A stretch of DNA of 64,000 nt from Struthio camelus. Lineage: Eukaryota > Chordata > Aves > Struthioniformes > Struthionidae. Below are positions 12,757-24,180 of the stretch, piece after piece (the stretch's first letter is position 1; every line of letters starts with the position of its first letter). A model generated the notes under the pieces. The model was given only the letters and a program-made list of their open reading frames with translations, had not been told where the DNA came from and made no database searches. Where the stretch lies: the NCBI RefSeq assembly GCF_040807025.1, contig NC_090943.1:188501-252500 (forward strand), given 5' to 3'. The position numbers and the translations under genes are program-made.

Positions 12757-13216
12757 TCTAGAGCAGTCGGTGAGGTGCTCTTCATGGAGACTGACAGTGG
12801 CCAATGTGACTCTCCCACCTGCCGACTGGAATGGGACTCTGCTGCTATCTCTGTGGCTGTGTTCTAGGATTGCTGCAATACTGCTTCCCCTTGACTTCCC
12901 TTGCGCCTCCATATCTGGACAGATCTCCTCTTCTCTCCTGATCTGGCTACGTTTGGGCAACCATTTCCGTATTTAGATGATGTCCCATCTAGAGCCAGGC
13001 CTTGGAATCTAGTGGCCTGGGGTCTTGGCAGTGGCAGTTAGGGTGTCTGGGTTGCAGTGATGCAGAAGTGGAGACCCCAGCTCAGCTTCTCCCACCTCTT
13101 CCCTCCCAGTTTCTGCTTCAGTTTAGATACTTCACTTCAAACTCCTCTGGCCTTGGTTTGTTTTTAACTATTATTTAACAGTGTAATTAGCAGATCTGCC
13201 TGAGAATCCATCAGTC

Positions 13217-13222
13217 AATAAA
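13217..13222 (+). terminator. ABCF2: Polyadenylation signal of ABCF2
   Basis: AATAAA lies 463 bp after the ABCF2 stop and is followed by GT-rich sequence. A second AATAAA at 13391-13396 could serve as a distal signal. Confidence 0.7.
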
Positions 13223-13239
13223 GAGGGAAGAACAGTCTC

Positions 13240-16200
13240 CTCTTGTTTTGCGAGCTATACTCGTTACTGGGGCATGGTGGGGCAAATCAGCCAGTGCTGA
13301 GCTTTTTGAGTAAGGATGCAGGGCTCTCTTTTGGGGTGAGTGTTCAGTTCTTCAGTACTGCAGTTCTCTTGTTGTGGGCAGAACTCGTGGAATAAATGAA
13401 GGAGTGAGAACTGAGCCCTGGGGGAATGGAGCAGTGAGCAGGATTCTTACACCTAGGGAGCCTCTGCTAATTCACAAAGAGCGACAAAGAGCGAACTCTA
13501 GTTTTTCTAGCTGGTGACAGAGGGAACCAAGCCACAATTGCAATCTTTTTTTTTTTTTTTTTAAACAGACACAGCTCTAAATGCTTCTGAGGATTCAAAG
13601 TTAAAAATAGAAAGTAGAGCTATATAAGTAGAGCTATTCCTTCACCTTGGATTATATGGGTCTAATATGAGACTATTAAGAATTTTTGGACTACTTGATC
13701 CTTGTTAGTTTAATTATTTTTGTTCTTAATATCAAATTTTTAGACAAGTTTGTGCTGAAACCTCACCTTGTGCCACAGAAGCTTGAAACTTGAATAATTT
13801 CTTGAACCAAATACATTTTTCATGCATTTTTGAACAATGAAAAGTTACTAAAAAAAAAAAAAGGTAGCAAAAGCAAAATACTTACAATCTCAGTTTATCA
13901 TTTTAATTACTTCCAACATATGAGAATGGCCACACTGGTCATGTGAAAAGTTCAAGTAGCACATGTTTATAGAAAAGTAGAAGGGCAGGACAAATACGTA
14001 GTTGTCCTTTCTTGGAGCGCTCTCTCAGGTGCCAGCTCTGACTTTTTGAGTAGAATACTTTCTCATTTTTTTCCAAAGGGACCATCCAAGTTGTGGACTG
14101 CTGTTAGAGAAGTACTGTGTATCATCCATGGGACAAATATCACAGCAGGAGCTACTTCCATGTTCCTGTTCAAAGCAGAAGTGGATGTTACTGCCTAAGG
14201 CGTTAGCCTCCTGCACTAGAGATGACAATTAGTATTCCAGGATTTGTAAAATGGAATGTGCATGCATGCATGCTTAAGCAGAATGTATTTCAGCCTTGAT
14301 TTAAACCTGATCTGTGGTGACAGTTTGTTAGACTGCACTGAAACAGTTATGGCAGGCATATGTCCTGGGTTACTGATTGCTGTGGGAAAGGCAGCCGCCA
14401 GCTGGAGCAGCGGTACCTCACACCGTCTCAGCTAGGGCTTGTCTGATCATACACAAAAGCTGAACTAGAGCTAGACAAACTGTCATGAGAATTGCTCCTT
14501 AGCTCCTAGGATGGTTAGCTCTGTGAAAGAGCTAGGTAGCTTGGAGCCTCTACACTGTTACTGTTGCTTGTAGTCTAAAAGGGAGCTACAGCCAAAAGTG
14601 ACAGATGCTGTGTTCAGTGCAGGGTTGTGGGCCTTTGTTGTGAGTCGACCCATATGCTGTGAAAATAGTGCAAGCATGAGTTAAGCCAAGCACCCAGCTT
14701 CCAGAATGAACAGCCTCCAGCTCCAGCTGTGTGTAAAAGTATGAATAAGATGGTAATTCCCCAAATCTGCAAATACAAATTTGACTATACTGTTCAGTGG
14801 GTGAGCCTCTGTCCTTGCTATATAACAACTGCCTGTGCTTAATGCTGAGTGCCCAATCACTGCTCCTTGTCCACCAAAGCACTAACTAAACATGTTGTCA
14901 GGAAAAAACATAACCCATGTGTGTATAACTGCCAATGCCAGGCACTGCTGCAGCGGAGAAATACCATTTATAACAGCTAACACCTCCTTCACCATTTGAG
15001 AGCCTCTGTGTGCTATGGCCAGCGGAAAAGGCAGAATAGTTCCAGGCACAAACCACTCCCTCTTTGGCTGGTGAACAGCCTCCCTGACCACAAACATCTC
15101 AGCTACTACAGCTCCATAAATCAGTGGGTGAGTGGAATGCACACCAGAGTGGGAAGCCCTGTGCTACACCTGATCAGTGCACAGACTCTTACAAAGCAGA
15201 AGTGGTGATGCTGCTGGTTCCTTCCTTCCAGTTTGAGTCATCCACCAACAGCTCCTGACACTGATAGACATCACTGAATAAGCCGCTCCTTTTCCCAGAA
15301 GAATAGTCCTTACTGCCTATCTTCTGTGCCCAAGCACGTTCACCCTTAGTAAACACACTGATGTGACCATTCCAGCCTGCTCCATGTGGTCACTAATGCT
15401 TCAGTTCTTGGGTGGAAGAAGTGGCCCCTCCACAACACTTGGACCCAGCTTTTCACTGTGATGTTCATTTGCTCTAGGGGTGGGCACTCAGATACCTCCC
15501 CAGGAGGACAGGCCTGGGATAAAGGTAAATTCAAAGAAATGCTGTTGGCTATAGAAGCACTGGCAGTGTGACCCACACAGTAGGTCTCCCACACTGAGTC
15601 CTTTGGAAGATGTGATTTGCTAATGATGGCCAGTGTGAGCAGCATAATCTGTGCCCCAAGCAGAGGGCAGCGTGCATGGCAGCACAGTGCTGCCAGTGTC
15701 CCATCTGCCAGATATGATGTATTACCCTTTCATGGGGTCTGTTGTGGTGCCTGCTGAGAGAAAGGCTCCCTTTTCTCTTGTATCTAGAGTAAAGGATAGA
15801 AAATGTTGCTATTTGGTTCACTTCTCTACTGGGTTGCTGCACAGTTTGTTTGTTTGGTTTTGGTTTTTTCCTGGCTGAGCTTAATTTCTGCATCATAATT
15901 ACCTTCCCTAGTGTGAGCACTGGTCTCCAAGACAGGTCAAACATGTACTCAGGGTGCCAGCCTCCCTTTCCTGCTGCCTCCCTCCTGTCCTTTCTCCGAA
16001 AGGAGCCTTGTTGTGTGAAGCAGGCAGGACTCCCCGCCCAGGTTAGCTGAGCGGGTGGGAGGAATACTGCCTGTCGGGGTGTTTACACTGCTTTCATTCA
16101 GTCACTAATGCTCCCCCTAGTTATTGATCCTCCATTGACTGCACTACCTGTTCCACAGAAGTGGTCCCACCCACTTCCTCCTGGAAGCAGTGCCTCCAGT

Positions 16201-16490
16201 GCTCTGGTTTCCATCCTTCCACCAAAGCAGGAGCCCTCCTTTCACTAAAACCCTGGATGGACCTGCCCTGGCAACAGCTCCTCTCTGGTGCTCCTGTCCT
16301 ATGTGAATGGGACACTACTGCCCTTACGCATGTCTTTGCCCTTACAACTCTTACAGCTCTTTCTCAGGGCTGAAAGTCTCATTGAATCAACTGCTTGGAA
16401 GCTCCTCCTGGTCAGTGCAAAGTGGAAGTGTCAGATCACAGATGTGTATCCCTCCCACTCTTAGGGGTCACACCTGTGGCCAGTGAGGGA
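13240..16490. other. ABCF2-H2BK1 intergenic stretch, no gene recognised
   Basis: About 3.2 kb of mostly AT-moderate sequence. The first part (13.54-13.87 kb) has T and A homopolymer runs. A GCATGCATGCATGC-type palindromic run occurs near 14263. Short open frames are not supported by splice context or any family match I know. I see no RNA gene. Confidence 0.6.
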
Positions 16491-16498
16491 CCTGCTGC

Positions 16499-16505
16499 TA
16501 TATAA
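16499..16505 (+). promoter_or_regulatory. H2BK1: TATA box of the H2B variant gene
   Basis: TATATAA lies 57 bp upstream of the H2B start codon, which predicts a very short 5' UTR as usual for histone genes. No octamer or CCAAT box is obvious in the 100 bp upstream, unlike canonical H2B promoters. Confidence 0.6.
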
Positions 16506-16562
16506 CTAGCCCCATGTCAGTTACTTGCTGCTCTGTTAGAGCTTGCTCTGGGAGAGGCTGGG

Positions 16563-17611
<1,049 letters not shown>

Positions 17612-17624
17612 CCGCCGCGGGCCC

Positions 17625-17630
17625 AATAAA
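17625..17630 (+). terminator. H2BK1: Polyadenylation signal of H2BK1
   Basis: AATAAA begins only 14 bp after the stop codon, so the 3' UTR is extremely short. No canonical histone 3' stem-loop is seen near it. Confidence 0.75.
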
Positions 17631-17639
17631 GCGACCCTG

Positions 17640-17930
17640 CCGCGCTGCCGCCGCCGCCTGCTCTGTCATGGCGCCGCCGGGGGAGGAGGGGCGGGGGGAG
17701 GGGTTCGCCGTCGCCATGGGGACGCGCGCGGTTGCCGTGGCGACGCGGCTGCCCGGCAGCTATGGCCGCCGGGGCGGGGAGCCCGGTGTCCTGGGCGGGG
17801 GCCGGGGCCGGGCGCAGGCCGGGGCCGCTGGAGGGGCGGGCGGGGGCTCCTCCGCCCAGCGCGGGGCGGGTCGGTGCCCCGGGGGCCTTGCCCGGTAGCC
17901 CCTTCCCGGCGGGATGGGCCTGGGTAAGGA
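17640..17930 (+). promoter_or_regulatory. CpG island with two RFX X-box motifs, probable promoter of the IQCA1L relic
   Basis: Directly after H2BK1 is a dense CpG island. It carries GTCGCCATGGGGAC (17710-17723) and GTTGCCGTGGCGAC (17731-17744), which match the palindromic RFX consensus GTTGCCATGGCAAC at 11 and 12 of 14 positions. Paired X-boxes are typical of promoters of motile-cilium genes, and IQCA1/DRC11-family genes encode axonemal proteins. An ATG at 17762 opens a Gly/Ala/Pro-rich frame to a fair donor (TGG|GTAAGG, exon end 17923); this could be a first exon, but I see no family match in it. Confidence 0.5.
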
Positions 17931-18930
17931 GCGAGAGGAAAGCCAGGTGCTGCTCCTCCGGGAGCCTGCTGGGTGTTTCCTCGGCGGTCAGTGTGAGAAC
18001 CGCCAGTCCGGCCTTGCGCGGGAAGGGGGACCACGTTCAGAAAGGGCAAGCGCGCTTTGCCTTTGGGACTTGGTGGGGGACGGGGATCCAACACGCGCTT
18101 GGGTGCCCTGGATTCTCGGCTGCAAGTCCTCGAGGGGGCTAGCAGCACCCCGGAGGGGGATGGAGCGCAAACCTGCCCTGGTCCCTCGATGGTCACATCT
18201 CATGTAAATTACAGGAGAACCTCGGTTTGGGGGGTGCGAGCTGGAAGCTCAGTACAAACACACAGCGCTGCTGCGGTGCCTAAATATTCTGCAGAGCTCT
18301 CCAGTACAGCCTTTTGCAGCTCAAATGAGTTATCTGCAGTTTTTGCCCCCTTAAAAAGGATAAGAACGAACCAACCACTAGACTTGGAAGCTGGTGGCTC
18401 TTCAGGGTCTTGACCTCATGATGAGCAAATGGGGAACTGTTATGTTAATCACACTTCAAAGGAGGAAAATAGAAAACTTTACTATTAAATGAGTTTAGAG
18501 GAGGAGGAAAAGTTAAGATTTTAAATTTTCTGAAAGTTTGTCAGGTGTTTATAGAATTGAGATCATTGATAAAGGGATATTTTGAACTGAAAATCAAATC
18601 TGATTCAGAGAAAGCAACGCTTAAGGTGTTAAAGGGTGGTGTAACAAAACAGTAACATAGATGTCGTGGAAAACGCTTGCTGGCTGTCAGCAAAAAATAT
18701 TAAAAGTATGGATAGTGGTAAGATAATGAATACAAATCCTTCATATAAGGAATAAAAACAACAAAGTCTTGCAATGATATAGAACAAGTAGTAAGTACAG
18801 AAATATCATCTATTTATAATTATTTTTACTATTTGAAAAGAAATTTTTTTGATTAATAATTAAAAAAAAAAGCTGCTTCCTGGTCCATTTATAGATAAGA
18901 GTGCGGTTTAAATAGCAGTTAGATGAGCCA
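17931..18930. other. Unassigned sequence between CpG island and CR1 relic
   Basis: The first half is GC-moderate and the second half AT-rich. No coding match, RNA gene or clear repeat is recognised. It would be intron or 5' region of the decayed IQCA1L gene. Confidence 0.5.
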
Positions 18931-19470
18931 GTCGCTTGAAGGTCAGTGTGCCTAGGTTACTTTTACCTGGGTTTCAAAAAAGTAGGCCAGGGAACTTTTT
19001 AGCCCACTGGCATTTATTAAAAATTATTGGAGTGGCAGAAGGCTTTCAATAAAACTAGGAAAGAATCATGTTCCACTGTGGGAAAGGAGAGTAGCGTGGG
19101 CAGATGTGGGCCAGTTAGCCTGGTGTTAATCCCAGGCACAATAATGTAAAAACAGCTCTAAGACTTATTTGATAAGAAATTAAAGGATTGGAGCATAACT
19201 AATTATAATTAAAGTGGTTTGTGGAGAGTAGATCTTATTTTATCACATCACAAGCTTCATTGATAATGCCATAGATTCTTTCTTTTTAATTTTCAGAAAG
19301 ATGCACTTTGTTTCTTGGCTTTAATTAGCTCTTTATGGCACTGATAGAACACCCAATTGAAGGCTGATATCTCTGAGCTACCTGGTTCTCAGCAAGTTGT
19401 TAAATAAAATCATCAATGGAAGTCGTCTTTCTGGTGGAGTCCTACAGCAGATGATACTCAGTCTGATCAG
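18930..19470 (+). mobile_element. Old CR1-type LINE fragment (reverse transcriptase region)
   Basis: The plus strand reads as a decayed CR1 reverse-transcriptase segment. Around 19108-19155 it resembles the CR1 'pigl-t-vpgKimek' region, 19150-19260 the following helix and fingers segment, and 19400-19450 the 'viNGs..s...v.sGVpQGs' region. It is full of stops and indels, has no intact ends and is clearly ancient. Identification is from memory of CR1 consensus structure. Confidence 0.6.
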
Positions 19471-21242
19471 TTAAAAAAGCAAAATCTCCTGTTGGCTGTC
19501 TGCAAATAAACTTAAAAAAATGCCAAGGAAGTCTTTCGTATTTGCATTGTAAATGGTGAAGTGTTCTGGTGGTCTGTGACCATCTATATTGGTTTGTTGG
19601 ACTGAGCGAACAGCTAGCTGCTGTTCGAAAACAACCAAGTACAACTAGGAGCAGAGACTGCAGGGCATGCTTGCAGAAAGCTAGGGTTATCCTAGGAAGT
19701 AGGATGGGCACCTCCACAGTTCTTCAAACTTCTTTTTTCAGTTTTCAGGTTCTCAATTAATTAAAAGATTCTGTTGTCTTTGAGGTTCCTATCGTTCTTC
19801 CTAAAATGGATACTTCCCTACCATGCTGGGTCTCTTTGCACAAGCCCGGGTATCCGCATGCTGCTGTACCAGCCAGATCAGAGACCAAATCCCCTGGTAT
19901 CAGTGGGACACAGTCTGCAGGAGATGGAGTTTTGCAAGCAGTTTATAAACAGAAGAAAAAATTCCCTTGTTTCCTCCTGGAGGAAAATCCTCCCCTCCGG
20001 CTATGGGAGGAGGAGACAGAGCAAAAAGGAGCTGGGCTGACTGGGAACACAACGAGGATTTTTTCCCTGGAACTTGTGGACCTTGTCTCTTTCCTTGCTT
20101 CCAGTGGCTTTGAAGAGGCAGCTTTGGCCAGCTGGGCTGGGACTGAGGGGCATCTGCTCTGCCTGGGACTGTCATGTTAATGACTATAGCCCTGTCCATT
20201 TTCGTCAGGCTCACAGGGAGTTTCCCACCCCCAGGTACTTCCTACAGGAGTGAGCCAAGACCCCCCTGAAGGGAGCATTTGCAGATTCTGTGCGAGATTC
20301 TCGCATGGATGGAGCCTACACAGCCCCAAGGGGTGAGTGCGAGTGTTGTGTCCAAGCTAGTGGTGGAGTGTGCGACCTCCTGGGCTGTGGTAGGTCAGCC
20401 TGGCTGCCCTTTTGATGAATGCAACACCCTGTCAATGAAAAGATGTGCAGGGCTGCCTCCAGGTTCCTACAAGGAGGTGCTGCTGCCTTAGAGTCTGTGG
20501 TGGAATGAAGGAAAGGAATGAGCTATGTTCTGGGTTGAGATGAGATGGATGTCCTTTGCCAGCCTGATGATGGGAGAGCGCAGTCCCAAGGTTTGTTCCA
20601 GTGGCAGCAGAAATGAGGGCAGAGGAGGGTGAGGAGGAACCAGAGCTGTGGCAGAGTCCAGCTGACAGTATGTGGGACAATACTGGACCTTGTAGGGCCT
20701 ATGAGGTGATGATGCGTCTCATGAGCTATGGAGCCATGACAGGTGCCTGTCTCTGAGTGAGCAGGGTGTCAGTCTGGCTCAGTGGTGCATGCCTGACAAG
20801 ATGTGCGATGCTCCTAGAAAGCAGAGCAGGCAGCACAGTACAGGAGGCGGCAGAACTGGGATGGGGCATGTGACCTTTTCTTCCAGCCCTGTTGCTACAG
20901 TGTGGGGCTGGCTGGGGGAGGAGGGGGGAAGATGAGAGGGAAGAGGGTGTATGGGGTGCTCTGTTTCCTTTTGACTGTAGGACAGCATTGGAGAGTGCTC
21001 TTTTCTTCCTAGTGTCCTATCTGCAAGCTAAAACTGGTCCTGGGCACAGGTGTCAGAGCAGCATCTCACCTGACAGGGCTGTACTCCTTTTTCCTTTCCC
21101 TCTAGCCCTTGTGGCCAGTCATGCTTCAGGAAGAGGCTGTGCAGCTGGTGCAGGTGGGAGAGCAGGTGTGTCAGGGCTGCCTGCGAGCCAAGTTCATGGG
21201 GGAGATCCAGCGTAACGAGCAGCATCAAAAGCAGGCCTGAGA

Positions 21243-21286
21243 TGCTATTTGCATCCAGAAGGTCTGCTATTTGCATCCAGAAGGTC
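21243..21286. repeat. Perfect 22-bp tandem duplication across an IQCA1L pseudo-exon donor
   Basis: The 22-bp unit, beginning TGCTATTTGCATCC, occurs twice in a row. It duplicates the exon end (ATCCAGAAG) and its poor GTC donor. Perfect identity of the copies suggests it arose recently relative to the other lesions. Confidence 0.9.
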
Positions 21287-24000
21287 GGTAGTTCTGCTAG
21301 GCCAAGCTACTCTATTGCTCCCTAGGTCACAGTGGCATGTCTGTGTGAACCCCTACCCAAGCTCTCCCACTTCCCCGGGCCCAGGATGCGCACTTAGGCT
21401 TTTTGTGCGATGACAAGCGCTCACGAATAGCTTGGAGCTGCAGTTCTGCCTCTGCCCTGGAGGTGGTTCTCTCTGACTACCAGATGTCAAACGCATTCTG
21501 ATCTGCAGCATGGATGAGAGCTTGGTGCTGCCCAGCTCCAAGTAGACTGCTTGGGGAGCAAGTAACTTCGCTGTATGGCACTGTGGCTCCCTCAGCAGTT
21601 GTAACTGGCCCATGTGGGTAAGATGCTGACAATCTGTGAGAGAGGAGCGGCTGTCTTCTGGGAGTGGCTGGTAGAGCATCTCACACTGGGGGAGCCCAAA
21701 AGGAGTAAGGCTTTAGTGGTGCAGGTACTTGATTGTCCAGTCCTGGAGTCTGAGGATCCCAATCCTGCTTCGTTACCCCCTTCCCCACCTCCCGAGGCTG
21801 AGAAGCAGCAAGCTGGTAATCGGCTCCATACCCCTCTTGCATCCCTCTGTATCCTTGCAGATCTGGAAGGGCAGCCTGTAGCGGAGCTGCACTGAGCTGA
21901 AGAGGCAGAAGGAAATGATCTTTCCTGGGATGGCGAGTTCTGCACAGATCCTGCCCAGGTTGTTTTTTCTGCATTTCCCATATGGGGGCAGGGCTGCCCA
22001 TCATTACACAGGTATCATGCCACTCATTTCCCACAGTACATCTGCATGGGGCTGTCCTGGTACGTCTGCACTGGGTGCCACAGACAGTCCCTCCCCTCTG
22101 AGGGACCACTTTGCATGCTTAGTCCTGATGGGAGCTTTCTGTGAGGACACAGCTCAGCTTCTTCCAGACTGGAAGAAGCTCCTGTGGCTCCATGCCCTGT
22201 TTGTGCAATGGCGCTCTAGTGGCTCAGGTGAGGTCTAAGCTCAGCGGAGTTGTCTCAGGAAGGAGGGGGTGGGCTGTGCCACCCATCAGGGATTCACAGG
22301 AAATTGGCCACTGTGAGAGTGACACGGAGGCACTCAGCTAACAGTAAAAAGCAAAACTGAACTTGAAAGAGCACCTGCATGGGGCCCAAAGCATCTTGGG
22401 ACTGCCTCTGTCTGTGAGGGTCTGTCATTTACCAGGTCTACCTGTGTCCTTGCAAGTGTGCCACTGAGTTTTTAATGCTGTATCTTTGCAGCGCTGTGGT
22501 GTTCCATGTCCCTGGCCCCACATCTATGTCCACCTGCTTTGTTCTTATTGAGCTATACATGTTCATGGACACGAACCGCTTTTGTGTTGGTCCATTCTTA
22601 AAGGCCAGAGAAAGAGCACTATAGTGTAGGAAACCGAATCAAGTGAAGTATTCATGAAAATATCCGGCATATGTGTATTCCTCACTTTCCTTTCTGCAAG
22701 ACAACAGTGACTTAAATGTCTTTGCTCTTTTTGTCTCATGGGGTGGGGGACCATGGGGCAGAGCACCTCTGGTCTATGATGAATGGTGCAGGTATAGAGA
22801 GGGAGCTTTTTAGGCAATGAAGGCTTGCACCAGTATGCAGACCTGTGTGCATCTCTCTTCCCATGTTGCTGGGTCCCTTTCTGCCAGGTGGCTGCTCTGG
22901 TGCATCATTAGACATTGTTCCAAATAGCACCGGCAGGAGTGGTTCAGCACTCAGAGGAAAACGAGCTGGTGATGGATAGCTCTGGTGATGCCAAAGTCAT
23001 TAAAATATGAACCCCTGATGAAGTGCAGCCAGTGTTCCAGTGCCTGCAGCAAGGGATAGAATGACTCTCGTCCTTTCTGTGCTCAGCTGCTGGAGGTGGG
23101 GTGTGGGGACAATGCTGGTCTTTGTCCCTTCCCTTTTCCAGTTTGGTCTGAAACAGGCTGTTGTCCCTAAATATTGGTGACTCTCTAACTCATGGTGGCC
23201 CAGAATCCCTATCTGGAGAATGTCAGTTGACAAACACCTTGCCGTCTGAGTGTTTGGTGTCCCTGATGCCGTTAGTGCTCTAACGGGACTGAGGGTCTGT
23301 GGCATCCTTGGAGCTATTTTCCATCTATGTCCTACCCAGCAAGGATCACCACAAGTATTTTTTCTTGTTTGTTCTTTCTCTTCATGCTCTGTTCACTTTG
23401 GAGTCCGCACTGTAGCCAGCAATGATGCTGCATCTCTCCTCTTCCCTGCTTGGTGTTATGGAGTGTGAGTAGGAGTGCTATTCATGAGTAATTATGTGAA
23501 AAAAATGAGCCTTATTTGGGATCCATAATATTCAGGGCCAGATAACAGTGGGTGTCAGAAAGCATCCTTGTTCTAATGCCCTCTTCCTGCTCTATTACCT
23601 ATTGCCAAAGATGGGGGCAGACTGGAAGTCCAGCTATCTGATAAGGCAGTTTGTGATGCTTGTATATGGAGCTGCCAGGCACTATTCAGAGCCCCAGTGA
23701 CTCGCCATGAGCCTGCACCTCCCTGCCCCTGAGGCTGTGAAGTTTGGGACAGGGCAGAGCACTTCTCTGTGGCCTGAGAACAGAAATGGAAGGAGAGGAT
23801 AAGGGTGCTCTCATGTAAACAATGCGTACAGGGATGGGCTCAGGAGAGATGCCTGGTGGTACCCTATGTGGTCTCTGAGTAGGGGAAAGGGAGGAGGGTA
23901 CTTCCCTGTGGCCCCATGCAGGGTGTCGGGTTGGAGAAGAGGATGACATGGGCAGAGTGGCCCCATGAGGAATGGCTGCTGCAGGCCACACGCCGTTTTC

Positions 24001-24180
24001 CCATTAGCGAGTGTTTAGTTCAGCGTTTTAAATAATTGTGTCCTCGGAATGATATTTAAAATCCATTTGGGAGGCAATGAGGCGGGAAAGTGCCTGTGCC
24101 ATTGTGATGACGCTGCGCAGGGCGCGCCACACATGCATATTACAAACTCGTTACAGACTCGTTTACACGCACGCTGCTTG
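24001..24180. other. Candidate conserved non-coding block within the IQCA1L relic
   Basis: A compact segment with AT-rich cores (TTTTAAATAATTG, GATATTTAAA), an E2F-like GGCGGGAAA, a TGACG and CpGs in an AT-rich setting (GTTACAGACTCGTTTACACG). It differs from the flanking decayed sequence. Non-coding conservation is inferred from composition only. Confidence 0.3.

Noticed and set aside
20892-21215. 107-codon frame ending in the IQCA1L-like exon
   Set aside because: Only the part after the AG at 21104-21105 has family similarity, and it does so in another frame (CCC TTG TGG). The upstream part is intron.
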